Assembly: GCA_942492025.1 (NCBI GenBank) | Contig: CALODJ010000003.1 | Location: 372,001-436,000 of the forward strand | Direction of reading: 5' to 3' | Origin: JABDQW01 sp942492025 | GTDB lineage: Bacteria > Pseudomonadota > Gammaproteobacteria > SZUA-229 | Length of the DNA: 64,000 nucleotides | Shown: positions 26,409 through 35,795 of the stretch, in pieces | Numbering within the stretch: position 1 is the stretch's first letter | Layout of the letters: the number at the start of each line of letters is the position of its first letter | The notes under the pieces: generated by a model | The model's database searches: none | What the model saw: only the letters and a program-made list of their open reading frames with translations | What the model was told of the DNA's origin: nothing | Translations under genes and position numbers: made by a program

Positions 26409-28262
26409 ATGAATGATGATCAACAAAAACATGTAAATATCGGGAATGAAAAGATCGGGATAGGAATGATTGCCTCATCGCTGGTAGTCATCGTCATCAC
26501 CGTGGCTGTGTTTCTGTACCAGCAGAAACACGAAGATATTGGCCAAATTCAGCGTCAGGGGACGGGTCTGGTGCGGCTGCTGGGCAGTATGTCGCTCGGG
26601 CAACTGCAGGGAGAAGGCAGTTCGGTCGGCATGCTGCGCGTGCTCAAGGAGACCCAGGTCAACCAGTATTTCGCCTATGCGGCTCTGGTCGATATCGATG
26701 GCATGGCGCTGGCCGAAACCGTCACGCCGGGCGTCACCGTGTCGCCCATGGTGATACCCCGTTTGCCCAGCCAGTGGACAGGGGAGCGTGAATACCCGAC
26801 CGATAAGGGCAGCATCAAGGAATACTTTGCACCGGTCATGCAGCAGGGCGAATTACAGGCTTTCGTGCGACTGGGATACCTGGAACCGGGCTATTCGCTG
26901 AATACATCCCAGGTGCGCCTGCTGGCGATCATGTCCATGGCGATATTCATGCTGACGCCCATTTTCTATTTCCTGATCAAAAAAGAAATCAAACCCTTGA
27001 GCCGGATAAGCAGCCAGTTGCAGGCGCTGATAAAAAAAACCGAATCGACAAACACCGATGTTGCAGACAAGGGTAACACCCAGGACTTCATGCAGCAGTT
27101 CAGTGCCGTGGTGGAAGCAGCGTACAAACACATCGATGCACTGGAAGCGAAGCAGACGAATTCGGTGGTATCCAGCAAGCTGCTTGTTTATCAAAAAGCA
27201 AGGCTTGAATCCGCACTGAATGCATTGCCGTTCGCCATTCTGGTGGCAGATGAAAGCGGTCAGGTGACCTACACCAGCAATCGGATACACAAGCTGCTGG
27301 GTACAGAGCGAGGCGAAGTACTTGGCTGCAACCTCGCGGATATTTGTCAAAACAGGGAGGTATCCGAGTACCTGGTCAGCTGCCACGCAAACAGTGCGGT
27401 GAAGGCATACCCGCATGACGAGGCCGATATCTACCTCGCTGAAACCGACAAGCGTGTAGCGATCAGTGCCTACCCGCTGTTTTCACAGAAAGATCAAACC
27501 CAGCTGCTGGGTACGGTGGTTGTTCTACGCGATATCACGCACGAAGGCGATGAGCAGAAGAATAATGGTGAGTTTATCGCGCACGTCGCCCACGAGCTGA
27601 AATCACCCCTGAATATCCTGTTTATGTACAGTGAAACGCTGATCGATAACGCGGACGCTTCCAGGGAGTTGACGATCGAAGCCGCCAATGTCATCCATGA
27701 CGAAACCGGGCGTATCTCGCAGATGATCGACAATCTGCTGAACCTGACCATGATCGAAATGGGCACGGTGGCCATGCGTCGCCAGCGGGTCAAGATCGCC
27801 GAGCTGCTCGAAGATATCTATGAAACCATGTCGCGGAACAAGCAGGCCAAATCACTGGATTTCGATCTCAAGCTCGATCATGACCTGGGCACGATACAGC
27901 TGGATAAGGACCTGGTGCGCGTCTGTATCAACAACCTGATCAGCAATGCCATTAAATACAACAAACCGGGCGGGAGAATCGAGCTGATAGCAGAGCAGGA
28001 CGACATGGAAGTGATTATACGGGTGCGCGATAACGGCATCGGTATTTCAGCGGAAGACCAGCACCGTATTTTCAGCAAGTTTTTCAGGTCGGATGATGAC
28101 GCGGTGCGCGAGCGCAGCGGCCATGGCCTTGGCTTGTCACTCGTGAATGAAATCGTCAAGTTGCACAACGGAAAAATTCAGTTGAACAGCAATCCGGGTC
28201 AAGGCTCTGAGTTCGTAATCAGTTTCAAGAAAGAAAATAACATGCTGAAGGATGCCATATGA
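26409..28262 (+). CDS. Sensor histidine kinase (PAS-HisKA-HATPase)
   Basis: Membrane kinase of 617 residues. Helices at about 16-37 and 176-193 enclose a periplasmic domain of about 140 residues. A PAS domain (about 270-375, with LNALPFAILVADESGQVTY) precedes the HisKA box FIAHVAHELKSPLNI (His395). The HATPase has NNLISNAIKYNKPGG, DNGIGIS and GHGLGLSLV. The next gene overlaps by four bases (ATGA) and encodes a stand-alone receiver domain, its likely partner. The placement directly before c-di-GMP and pilus genes suggests that it controls pilus activity. The ligand is unknown. Confidence 0.92.
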   Translation: MNDDQQKHVNIGNEKIGIGMIASSLVVIVITVAVFLYQQKHEDIGQIQRQGTGLVRLLGSMSLGQLQGEGSSVGMLRVLKETQVNQYFAYAALVDIDGMALAETVTPGVTVSPMVIPRLPSQWTGEREYPTDKGSIKEYFAPVMQQGELQAFVRLGYLEPGYSLNTSQVRLLAIMSMAIFMLTPIFYFLIKKEIKPLSRISSQLQALIKKTESTNTDVADKGNTQDFMQQFSAVVEAAYKHIDALEAKQTNSVVSSKLLVYQKARLESALNALPFAILVADESGQVTYTSNRIHKLLGTERGEVLGCNLADICQNREVSEYLVSCHANSAVKAYPHDEADIYLAETDKRVAISAYPLFSQKDQTQLLGTVVVLRDITHEGDEQKNNGEFIAHVAHELKSPLNILFMYSETLIDNADASRELTIEAANVIHDETGRISQMIDNLLNLTMIEMGTVAMRRQRVKIAELLEDIYETMSRNKQAKSLDFDLKLDHDLGTIQLDKDLVRVCINNLISNAIKYNKPGGRIELIAEQDDMEVIIRVRDNGIGISAEDQHRIFSKFFRSDDDAVRERSGHGLGLSLVNEIVKLHNGKIQLNSNPGQGSEFVISFKKENNMLKDAI

Positions 28263-28642
28263 ATGCCTACAAGATATTGATAGCGGATGATGAGCCGTAC
28301 GTTTCTCGTGTCCTGAAACTGGTCTTACAGAAAGAAGGATACCAGGTGACCTGTGTCAACAATGGCAAGGAAGCGCTCGATCTTGTTGACAGCCTGCAGC
28401 CTGATATTCTGGTTACCGACGTGAGAATGCCTCATGTCGGCGGCCGCGAGCTGGTTGAGACCATCAGGGCCATGGACGGCAAAAATAACATTCCCGTAGT
28501 TGTGATGACGTCGACACTCGAAAGTGAAAACAGGGAATGGGTGCACGATCTGGGTAATATCTCGTTTATTGGTAAGCCGGTCAGTCCACGTGATCTGGTC
28601 AGGGCTATCAACCGTCATTTTATACATAGTAAGGCATCCTGA
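28259..28642 (+). CDS. Single-domain response regulator
   Basis: CheY-like receiver of 127 residues with no output domain: acidic pocket ADDEP, phospho-acceptor Asp54 in ILVTDVRMPHVGG, Thr in VVMTSTLE and Lys in FIGKPVSPRDL. It overlaps the kinase stop (ATGA). With no output domain it must act by protein contact, for example on the EAL protein that follows by 16 bases. Its pairing with the kinase is inferred from overlap. Confidence 0.92.
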   Translation: MNAYKILIADDEPYVSRVLKLVLQKEGYQVTCVNNGKEALDLVDSLQPDILVTDVRMPHVGGRELVETIRAMDGKNNIPVVVMTSTLESENREWVHDLGNISFIGKPVSPRDLVRAINRHFIHSKAS

Positions 28643-28658
28643 CCAAAGGCTGACAATC

Positions 28659-30860
28659 ATGTTATTTCCAAGTTTATACGAAGAGCTCGGTATCGAACGC
28701 TATGCGACCATGGCACAGGACATGCTGCCGGAGTGCAATGTTTTTATCGCATTGTGTGATGATGGTGGGCAGATCGTTTGGGCCAATAGTGATGACGATG
28801 CGCAAAAAAACCGGATTGGGGATTACCGGGAATGGGCGAGTACAGCCGTCACGAGCCGTGGCAGCGAATGTATCAAGTATCACCAGGCGGGTGTCAGCAT
28901 CGGCTGCTGTTTGCTCGGCGAACTGGCGGGCCGCTCGGCCGGCGATCTGGTGTTTTATGAGATCGATGATGAAGCCGGTAATACGGCTGTTTCTGAACGC
29001 ACCATGCAGGTGTTGAACAATATTGCATCACTGGTCAAGGTCGAGCTGCAGCATCTGTACGAATTGAACGCGATGGCCAGCGAGCTGGGTGAACGTTACG
29101 ATGAGCTGGCCATGTTGCGTGCGTCGGATCTCGAGCTGGCCGAACAGCGGGAGTCGCGCCATATACTGAGCCGCTATATCAGAAGCTGTGGTGAGCATCT
29201 GGAAGCCGACTATGCCGCCATATGGGTACCGGCGCGGCATGCAATATTTCCGGGTGGCACGGCTTATACGCACGATTCCCTGGAAATGATGACATTGCTC
29301 CAGCAACTGTGTTCGTCTGCACTGACCATGTTTCAGAGCGGACATGAAGGCTTTGGCATTAACGATAAAGATGAAGACCTGAGACGCGCTATTCATTTGC
29401 CTGCAGACAAGAAAGTACTGCTGGTGCCCGTACTCGATGCGACTGGCTCACCCTGTGGTGTGCTTTGCTGCCTGAATGAGTTCTACAGTAAGGATTTTAC
29501 CAACAGTAATAAATCAACCCTGGATGCTGTGGCGCGCAAGACCCTTAAATATCTACAGGACACCCAGGATGAGCTCACCGGTTTATTGAACCGTAAAGGT
29601 TTCGAAGAGTCGGTGTGGCGCGACATTTATCATGCCAGGAGCGAGCGCCACCTGGTGTTGCTGAACATCGATCAATTCAGCGTGGTCAATGCGGCATACG
29701 GTGTTGCGACCGGCGACCTGGTATTACAGGCAGTCGCCGAGAAGATTTCGATATGCTCTCATCGCATCAGGCATATGGCACGACTGGAGGCGGACCTTTT
29801 TGCCATGGTGATCGAGTCACGAGGCAAGGACATCGAGAGTCTGGTCAGAGCGATCTGTGATGAAGTTGATCGTGCGTCGATTGCCGTGAAAGGCAAGAAA
29901 GTGTCGATCCAGTCCAGAGCGGGTGTGATCGCGTTTAATTCCAAAGAGACAGCGCTTTCCGATCACATTTATGCCGCAGAGATAGCGCTGGACAGTGCAA
30001 AAGAAGAAGCGAAAAGCCGGGTTGTTGTTTACAAGCCGGGCAATACGGCGCTGTTAAAGCGCAAAAAACAGCTGACACAGGTCGAGAATATAAAACATGC
30101 ATTGCGTGAAAACAGATTCGAACTTTATTGCCAGCGCATAGAGCCGCTGACAGGCAATGAGACACACTATGAAATACTGGTCAGGATGATCGATGAGGCG
30201 GGCCAGCTTGTGCCGCCCAATGAATTCATTCCCGTTGCCGAGCGCTATAACCTGATGGGCATGGTCGATCGCTGGGTGTTCAAGCGAGCCATGCAATTGC
30301 TCAGCAGTGATGACTACCGTGAGCATTCTACCCTGTTCAAATGGGGCATCAACATTTCCGGCATGACGATCAGTGATGATGATTTTCATGATTATGTCTC
30401 CGGCTGTCTTCATGAATACTCTTTTCTGCCGACGAACCTGTATTTCGAGATCACGGAAACCTCGGCGATAAAAAATTTCAAGAATTGCATCACCTTCATG
30501 AATGAAATTCATTCGATGGGTGTGCAGTTTGCACTGGACGACTTCGGCAGCGGCTTGAGTTCCTTCAGTTACCTGAAAAAGCTATCGCTCGATTACCTGA
30601 AAATAGATGGTGGGCTCATCAGGGATATCGTCAGCAGCCGGCTGGATCAGACCATGGTCAGGTCGATATCGGAGATCGCTAATGTCATGGGGGTGCAAAC
30701 CATCGCCGAGTTTGTCGAAAATGAAGCGATTCTGGAGAAGCTTGCGACCATGAAAATCGATTACGCGCAAGGCTACGAAATCATGTTGCCACAGCCGATG
30801 GAGCTTGAGTTGAAGCACCTGTGCGAACTTTCAAGCTTTAAAGTGCGTTCAGGTAGCTAG
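28659..30860 (+). CDS. GAF-like/degenerate GGDEF/EAL protein
   Basis: Cytoplasmic protein of 733 residues. The N-terminal region (about 1-340) has GAF-like parts (LLVPVLDATGSPCGVLCCLN). A GGDEF domain follows (about 345-460) whose signature is degenerate: RLEADLFAMV stands where RxGGDEF belongs, so it should not make c-di-GMP. The EAL domain (about 475-725) keeps ETHYEILVRM (ExLxR), YFEITET, LDDFGSGLSS, YLKIDG and TIAEFVE, so phosphodiesterase activity is plausible. The ATG at 28659 avoids a long overlap with the receiver gene that an ATG at 28524 would create. The architecture recalls MshH/CSRD proteins at the head of MSHA pilus loci. Its stop TAG lies in GCTAGCCC, which resembles a MITE end. 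Confidence 0.88.
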   Translation: MLFPSLYEELGIERYATMAQDMLPECNVFIALCDDGGQIVWANSDDDAQKNRIGDYREWASTAVTSRGSECIKYHQAGVSIGCCLLGELAGRSAGDLVFYEIDDEAGNTAVSERTMQVLNNIASLVKVELQHLYELNAMASELGERYDELAMLRASDLELAEQRESRHILSRYIRSCGEHLEADYAAIWVPARHAIFPGGTAYTHDSLEMMTLLQQLCSSALTMFQSGHEGFGINDKDEDLRRAIHLPADKKVLLVPVLDATGSPCGVLCCLNEFYSKDFTNSNKSTLDAVARKTLKYLQDTQDELTGLLNRKGFEESVWRDIYHARSERHLVLLNIDQFSVVNAAYGVATGDLVLQAVAEKISICSHRIRHMARLEADLFAMVIESRGKDIESLVRAICDEVDRASIAVKGKKVSIQSRAGVIAFNSKETALSDHIYAAEIALDSAKEEAKSRVVVYKPGNTALLKRKKQLTQVENIKHALRENRFELYCQRIEPLTGNETHYEILVRMIDEAGQLVPPNEFIPVAERYNLMGMVDRWVFKRAMQLLSSDDYREHSTLFKWGINISGMTISDDDFHDYVSGCLHEYSFLPTNLYFEITETSAIKNFKNCITFMNEIHSMGVQFALDDFGSGLSSFSYLKKLSLDYLKIDGGLIRDIVSSRLDQTMVRSISEIANVMGVQTIAEFVENEAILEKLATMKIDYAQGYEIMLPQPMELELKHLCELSSFKVRSGS

Positions 30861-30889
30861 CCCAAATCGACTGATATCGGGTATCAGGC

Positions 30890-32983
30890 ATGCGCGTAAT
30901 GGATGAAGATTCAGACCTGACGGACGGTGCCGGTAAGGCGGCGTCGAATATCACGCGTTCCCGCATCGGCATGATGACCTATCTGGCACTGCACTACAAC
31001 GTTCTCGATGAAGCGGCGTGCAAGCAACTGTCTGAAGTGATCGATGAATGTCTGCAGGAACGTGAAAAACGCATCGTTATCGACCTCGCCACTGTCAGGA
31101 CGCTCAGTAGCACCAGCCTGGGTGCGATACTGGATGCGGTGGAAAAGATCATTCACGAGGGCGGATGGTTGAAAGTCGCTAATGTGAACCCGCATATTCG
31201 CGACATACTGGATCTTGCCGGGGTGTCCGATTATGTGGCCACGCTGAATCCGCCCGAGGAAAAATCAACCAGTGTCTTCCTGCCTGTGGCCATGCTGGAA
31301 AAACGTCGCCTCGGTGACGAGCTGGTATCACGCAAGCTGATCAGCGAAACGCATCTCCAGCAGGCACTGGAGATGCAAGGCAATAGTGGTAAGCGCATTG
31401 GCCAGATTCTGGTGGAACAGAACTGGATCGCGGAAAATGATCTGCTGCCGGTGCTGGCACAGCAGCTGCAGGTGCCCTATTTGAAGTTGAACGCACAACT
31501 GTACGATCCTGCCATCATAAAGATTATCGACAAGAACAAAGCGGCGCAGTTGTGTGTTTTTCCATTATTCAAGGTCCGCGAGGTGCTGCTGATAGCGACA
31601 CCCAGCCCGTTATCCATCCCGGTCAATGATGAAATTGAGGACCGCACCGGCTGCAAGATAAAAGCCATCCTGGCATCACGCAAGGATGTGCTGCAGACGA
31701 TCAATGAAGCCTACTCGGGCGACCCGCAGGATTTTGGGCTGGACCTGTTTGAAGCGGTGGAGGACGACTTCGAAGTCGTCGAAAACCTGGCCCCCGATGA
31801 CTATGCGCAGATTGATGAGTTGGCCGAAGGCAGCCCGGTCATCAATATGGTCAACTCGGTGATCCAGCGCGCGATTCGCGATGGTGCCAGTGATATACAC
31901 ATCGAACCAGGCAGGAATAAAAGCCGCATACGCTTGCGCATCGATGGGGTGCTCTACGAATTCACGACGCTGAACCCGGAACTGCACGCTTCGATTGTAT
32001 CCCGACTGAAAGTCATGGCGAATCTCGATATCGCCGAGCGCCGGCTGCCTCAGGACGGACGCATCCAGGTGCATACCCGGGGCAAGCAGGTCGATCTGCG
32101 TTTCAGCTCGCTTCCGGGTCTGTTTGGCGAGAAAATCGTATTGCGTGTGCTGGATAAAAACCAGTCGCTGCTCGATCTGAACAAGCTGGGTATGCTCGAG
32201 CACAACCTGGAAGCCTACAAGCGGCTGTTGAGCAAAAGTTTCGGTCTGATCCTGGCGACCGGGCCGACCGGTAGCGGTAAGACCACCAGTCTGTACGCCG
32301 CCCTGAACTCCCTGAACTCGATCGAGAAAAACATCGTCACGATTGAGGAGCCGGTCGAGTATCAGATGGATATCATCAACCAGAATGAGGTCAGGGAAGC
32401 TATCGGTCTGAGCTTCGATGCCATCCTCAAGCACGTGCTCAGGCAGGACCCGGACATCATTATGGTCGGTGAAATCCGCGACAAAGAAACGGCCGAGATC
32501 GCGGTACAGGCGGCACTCACCGGCCACCTGGTATTGTCCACGCTGCATACCAACCACGCGATTGGGGCGATATCGAGAATGATCGACATGGGTGTCGAAC
32601 CGTATTTGTTGTCGTCGGCCTTGATCGGCGTGCTGGGCCAGCGTCTGGTGCGCACCGTGTGCCCGTCGTGCAAGACATCCTATATCGCCTCACCCGAGCT
32701 GCTGCAGCGATACGGCTGGGCAGACCGCAACGGCATGAAGCTGGTGCAGGGACGTGGTTGTGAAGAGTGCTACGACTCCGGTTATAAAGGCCGAATCGGT
32801 ATACACGAGGTGCTCGAGGCCGATGCCCGCTTGCAGGACCTGATTACCGGTAATCCGTCACGCGACGAACTCGAACATTACATGGAAGTCTCCCATCACC
32901 AGTCCCTGTTTGATGACGGGCTCGAACGTGTGGCCAGTGGCTTGACCACGATCGAAGAAGTATCCCGCGTGATTAACAGTTAG
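30890..32983 (+). CDS. Type IV pilus assembly ATPase (MshE/PilB/GspE type) with N-terminal STAS domain
   Basis: Protein of 697 residues. Residues about 30-120 are a STAS domain of the anti-sigma-antagonist type (VIDLATVRTLSSTSLGAIL, then HIRDILDLAGVSDY), including the Ser at the usual phosphorylation position. Residues about 135-225 hold two MshEN-type motifs: RLGDELVSRKLI...L...L..Q and RIGQILVEQNWI...L...L..Q, the c-di-GMP-binding pattern of MshE. The secretion ATPase follows: GPTGSGKTTSLYAAL (Walker A, residue 458 on), the Asp box, VGEIRDKETAEIA (Walker B) and a four-Cys zinc module (CPSC...CEEC). A STAS domain on this ATPase is unusual. It is the extension motor for the pilus encoded downstream. 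Confidence 0.92.
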   Translation: MRVMDEDSDLTDGAGKAASNITRSRIGMMTYLALHYNVLDEAACKQLSEVIDECLQEREKRIVIDLATVRTLSSTSLGAILDAVEKIIHEGGWLKVANVNPHIRDILDLAGVSDYVATLNPPEEKSTSVFLPVAMLEKRRLGDELVSRKLISETHLQQALEMQGNSGKRIGQILVEQNWIAENDLLPVLAQQLQVPYLKLNAQLYDPAIIKIIDKNKAAQLCVFPLFKVREVLLIATPSPLSIPVNDEIEDRTGCKIKAILASRKDVLQTINEAYSGDPQDFGLDLFEAVEDDFEVVENLAPDDYAQIDELAEGSPVINMVNSVIQRAIRDGASDIHIEPGRNKSRIRLRIDGVLYEFTTLNPELHASIVSRLKVMANLDIAERRLPQDGRIQVHTRGKQVDLRFSSLPGLFGEKIVLRVLDKNQSLLDLNKLGMLEHNLEAYKRLLSKSFGLILATGPTGSGKTTSLYAALNSLNSIEKNIVTIEEPVEYQMDIINQNEVREAIGLSFDAILKHVLRQDPDIIMVGEIRDKETAEIAVQAALTGHLVLSTLHTNHAIGAISRMIDMGVEPYLLSSALIGVLGQRLVRTVCPSCKTSYIASPELLQRYGWADRNGMKLVQGRGCEECYDSGYKGRIGIHEVLEADARLQDLITGNPSRDELEHYMEVSHHQSLFDDGLERVASGLTTIEEVSRVINS

Positions 32984-33028
32984 GTTATTACAATGGCGAT
33001 TGAACTCAATGCCAACCGGGCCGCATTC

Positions 33029-33098
33029 GTAGGGTGCGCCGTGCGCACCGAAACCGGTCTGCAGTCTGAAGATTCGCGGTGCGCACGGCGCACCCTGC
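33029..33098. repeat. REP inverted pair (BIME) inside the truncated MITE
   Basis: Forward REP 33029-33049; reverse REP 33078-33098, with one change (CTGC for CTAC at its end). Confidence 0.85.
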
Positions 33099-33196
33099 AA
33101 TCTTTTCACGCGAACCGTAGCCACGGTCACGCTTGTCGCTCCGGAGCGGCGCTCAATGAGCCTGTTCCTGTGATCCTGGTGAGAAATGCGGGCTAG
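33099..33196 (+). mobile_element. MITE-like element, truncated copy
   Basis: The right half of the family body, ending CCTGGTGAGAAATGCGGG plus CTAG (33193-33196). The bases after CTAG complete an AGGA Shine-Dalgarno sequence 8 bases before the platform gene ATG at 33205. Confidence 0.8.
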
Positions 33197-33204
33197 GAAC
33201 TAAT

Positions 33205-34332
33205 ATGGCGATTGAATTATCGGGTATCAAGCAACAGTCGGAACAGTCGAATCAGGTAGATGTGATACCCAATCGGCTGCGCGCCTTGATGCAGAAAAAG
33301 CCGGACGTGCAGGACCGGATATTCTTTACCGAACAGCTCGCGCTGATGCTGGAAACCGGCATGGCCCTGCACGAAGCGCTGAGAGCTTTCTGCACACTGG
33401 ATATCAAACCCGGGCTCAACCGTATCATACGGTCGTTGATGAGCGATGTAGAGGAAGGCAGGACGTTTTCCGCCGCACTGAGCAAACACGCCGGCTTTTT
33501 CTCCATGGCCTATGTCAACCTGGTGGCCGCCGCGGAGCAGGGCGGTTTTCTGGACAGGGTGCTGAACGAGCTCAAGGAAATGGACGAGAAGCGCGAAAAA
33601 CTCAAATCGACCGTGGTCTCGGCGATGGTCTATCCTGCCTTTCTGATCCTGTTTTCCTTCGGTGTCGTTGTATTCGTGCTGGTGTTCGTGTTTCCGAAAT
33701 TCGCCGATCTGTTCGCACGCATCAGTGATGATCTACCGGGCAGTACCAAGGTATTGATGGCAGCGAGTCATGCACTGATCAATTACTGGTGGCTGTTTAT
33801 CGGAGTCACGCTGGTGCTGCTTATTGCCGGGCACTACTGGCTGAAGACAGCGCGCGGCATCGAGACCATGGACAGGCTGAAACTGTCGGTTGTGATGATT
33901 CGGGATATTTTTGTCCAGCTCTATCTGGTGCAGTCCATGCGCCTGATGGCGATGTCGATCGCCAACGGTGTCAGTGTCATGGATACGCTGGAGGCGTGCC
34001 GGGAAGTGGTACGCAACAACGTATTCAACCGGTTCATTGCCCAGCTGCAGGTGAACGTTGAGCAGGGCGCCGGTTTCTCCATCGGTTTCGAGCAGGCCGA
34101 TTTCATACCGGCAACGGTGAAACAGATGATTAAAACCGGTGACGACACCGGGAAATTACCTCAAGTCATGGTCCGGGTCGCCGATTACTACGAACGGGAG
34201 CTCGAAAAGAAACTGGCACTGTTTGCTCGCATGGTCGAGCCGGTGATGCTACTGGTGATGGGTGCGGTGGTCGGACTGATCGTGAGTTCGTTGATACTGC
34301 CGATATTCAAGCTGTCACGCGCCGTGGCATAG
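33205..34332 (+). CDS. Type IV pilus/type II secretion inner-membrane platform protein (MshG/PilC/GspF)
   Basis: Polytopic inner-membrane protein of 375 residues with the duplicated GspF domain. The first copy (about 38-160) has FFTEQLALMLETGMALHEAL and the second (about 240-365) has LYLVQSMRLMAMSIANGVSV. Three hydrophobic helices lie near 147-170, 192-212 and 343-368. The platform sits under the pilus and is driven by the ATPase encoded upstream. The spacer from the ATPase gene is filled by a MITE/REP insertion, and AGGA at the MITE edge serves as ribosome binding site. Confidence 0.93.
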   Translation: MAIELSGIKQQSEQSNQVDVIPNRLRALMQKKPDVQDRIFFTEQLALMLETGMALHEALRAFCTLDIKPGLNRIIRSLMSDVEEGRTFSAALSKHAGFFSMAYVNLVAAAEQGGFLDRVLNELKEMDEKREKLKSTVVSAMVYPAFLILFSFGVVVFVLVFVFPKFADLFARISDDLPGSTKVLMAASHALINYWWLFIGVTLVLLIAGHYWLKTARGIETMDRLKLSVVMIRDIFVQLYLVQSMRLMAMSIANGVSVMDTLEACREVVRNNVFNRFIAQLQVNVEQGAGFSIGFEQADFIPATVKQMIKTGDDTGKLPQVMVRVADYYERELEKKLALFARMVEPVMLLVMGAVVGLIVSSLILPIFKLSRAVA

Positions 34333-34456
34333 GTGCAATGATCAACGGCGAATGTAGAAATAAGTTGATGAATAAAAATAAAAAAAATCCGAAAAACTGC
34401 TATATAACAACAATAACAATCTGTGAAAACAGATGAATCAAAACAAGGGTGATTTT

Positions 34457-35038
34457 ATGAATACCGCGCCTGCTATGAACAAACCTGGCAATAGCCTGGC
34501 TGAAAAGGGTTTTACACTGGTTGAATTGCTGATCGTTGTGATTATCCTGGCCATCCTCGCGGCCATCGTGGTGCCGCAGTTTGCATCAACCACGGATGAT
34601 GCCCGCAGTTCTTCCGCTGACAGTACCCTGGCAGGTCTGCGCGCTGCGATCGATCTGTACTACCAGCAGCACAACAATACATATCCGGGTGCGGTGACTG
34701 CGGTGCCGACTGCCGCCTGTACCGGAACAGCAGGCACCGGTGTTGCCACCGGTGGTGCCGGACCCACAGCGACTACCGCTTTCATGGAACAGCTGACACT
34801 GTATTCCGATGCTTCCGGTGGTACATGCTCGGTCAGCGATGCCACCAACCACCGCTTTGGCCCGTACCTGAAAAAAGCCGACATTCCGACCGACCCGTTC
34901 CTGCTGGTATCGGCACTTGAAGTGGTTGCCGCCGGTGACCTGGCCATGGGTGCAACCGCCGGTGATCCGGGTGGCTTCAAGTTCGATTCGCAGACCGGCA
35001 AGATCATCATCAATATTGCCGCTGAAGAGAACCGCTAA
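34457..35038 (+). CDS. Type IV prepilin, probable major pilin (MshA/GspG type)
   Basis: Prepilin of 193 residues. The 18-residue leader ends in Gly before the prepilin peptidase site, followed by FTLVELLIVVIILAILAAI with Glu at +5 of the mature protein. The mature chain (about 175 residues) is Thr/Ala/Gly-rich, with Cys residues near 92 and 124 that can form the loop disulfide. It is preceded by an AT-rich 60-bp stretch, suggesting its own promoter, and by AAGGGTGA just before the ATG at 34457; an in-frame ATG at 34433 is less likely. It is the first and least elaborate of five prepilin-like genes and therefore the best candidate for the shaft subunit. Confidence 0.88.
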   Translation: MNTAPAMNKPGNSLAEKGFTLVELLIVVIILAILAAIVVPQFASTTDDARSSSADSTLAGLRAAIDLYYQQHNNTYPGAVTAVPTAACTGTAGTGVATGGAGPTATTAFMEQLTLYSDASGGTCSVSDATNHRFGPYLKKADIPTDPFLLVSALEVVAAGDLAMGATAGDPGGFKFDSQTGKIIINIAAEENR

Positions 35039-35062
35039 ACTTCGGGGCACTGAGGTGAACCG

Positions 35063-35614
35063 ATGCACCAGCGTCAGAGAGGCTACAGTCTTCCCGAACT
35101 GCTGGCTGTCGTAATCATCCTGGGGATCACCGCTGCGGTGGTGGTCCCCGACATTTCCACCACCAATCCCAACACGCTTGATCTCGCTGCCGAGCAAGTC
35201 GCGCAGGCCATTCGTTATGCACGCAGCGAATCACTGCGTACCGGCGAGATCCACGGCGTCGAGATCAGCCAGAACACGCAACGCGTGGTCGCCTACAAGG
35301 CGGACCTGACAACCACGCCAGTGAGTATCGCGGACATCCTCTACCATCCGGTCTCCAAACAGAAATTGGACTACGATGTTGACACCGGCCCGATGACTGA
35401 CGGTGTCAGCATCACCAATACGCAGGACCCGTTTCTCTACGCTACCGGACGGCGCAATAATCTGCTGTTCGATCACACGGGTGTGCCGATCTGGATCGTG
35501 AATTCAACAGGTACGACCTACATCCTGCAAGACGGGATGGTTCAGTTGAGCGACGGCGGTGATAACCGCAGCGTCCGCGTCGCACAGATCACCGGTCGAG
35601 TAACAGTACAATGA
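35063..35614 (+). CDS. Minor prepilin, GspH/MshC-like
   Basis: Prepilin-like protein of 183 residues. A seven-residue leader (MHQRQRG) precedes YSLPELLAVVIILGITAAVV with the +5 Glu. The C-terminal domain contains IRYARSESLRTGEIHGV, the pattern of GspH/FimT-type minor pseudopilins. It follows the major pilin by 24 bp. REP units begin about 48 bp after its stop. Confidence 0.88.
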   Translation: MHQRQRGYSLPELLAVVIILGITAAVVVPDISTTNPNTLDLAAEQVAQAIRYARSESLRTGEIHGVEISQNTQRVVAYKADLTTTPVSIADILYHPVSKQKLDYDVDTGPMTDGVSITNTQDPFLYATGRRNNLLFDHTGVPIWIVNSTGTTYILQDGMVQLSDGGDNRSVRVAQITGRVTVQ

Positions 35615-35661
35615 ACAAGCGCATCGCTCGTCCGACGTCTTGGATGATACTTCGATCCCAC

Positions 35662-35795
35662 GTAGGGTGCGCCGTGCGCACCGTCCATTCCCCGCCCAGC
35701 ATGGCACCTCGATCCCACGTAGGGTGCGCCATGCGCACCGCCACTCTTCGTCCAGCATGATGCCTCGATCCCACGTAGGGTGTGCCATGCGCACC
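35662..35795 (+). repeat. Three tandem forward REP units between two pilin genes
   Basis: Forward REPs at 35662-35682, 35719-35739 and 35775-35795, spaced 57 and 56 bp apart with shared linkers (TCGATCCCAC before each). In the second and third copies the loop CGT has become CAT, which creates ATG. In the third this ATG (35787) is in frame with the next prepilin. Confidence 0.88.

Larger units (their letters stand above)
32993..33196 (+). pseudogene. Duplicated start of the platform gene running into a truncated MITE
   Basis: ATGGCGATTGAA at 32993 repeats exactly the first 12 bases of the real gene at 33205. Each copy has TAGG 7-8 bases upstream. The short frame (67 codons) then passes through a REP pair (33029-33098) and the right part of a MITE, and stops at the MITE's terminal CTAG. 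It looks like a remnant of an insertion with local duplication, not a functional protein. Confidence 0.65.

Noticed and set aside
31676..32557. 293-codon reverse frame opposite the pilus ATPase
   Set aside because: Antisense shadow of conserved ATPase motifs with no independent features.
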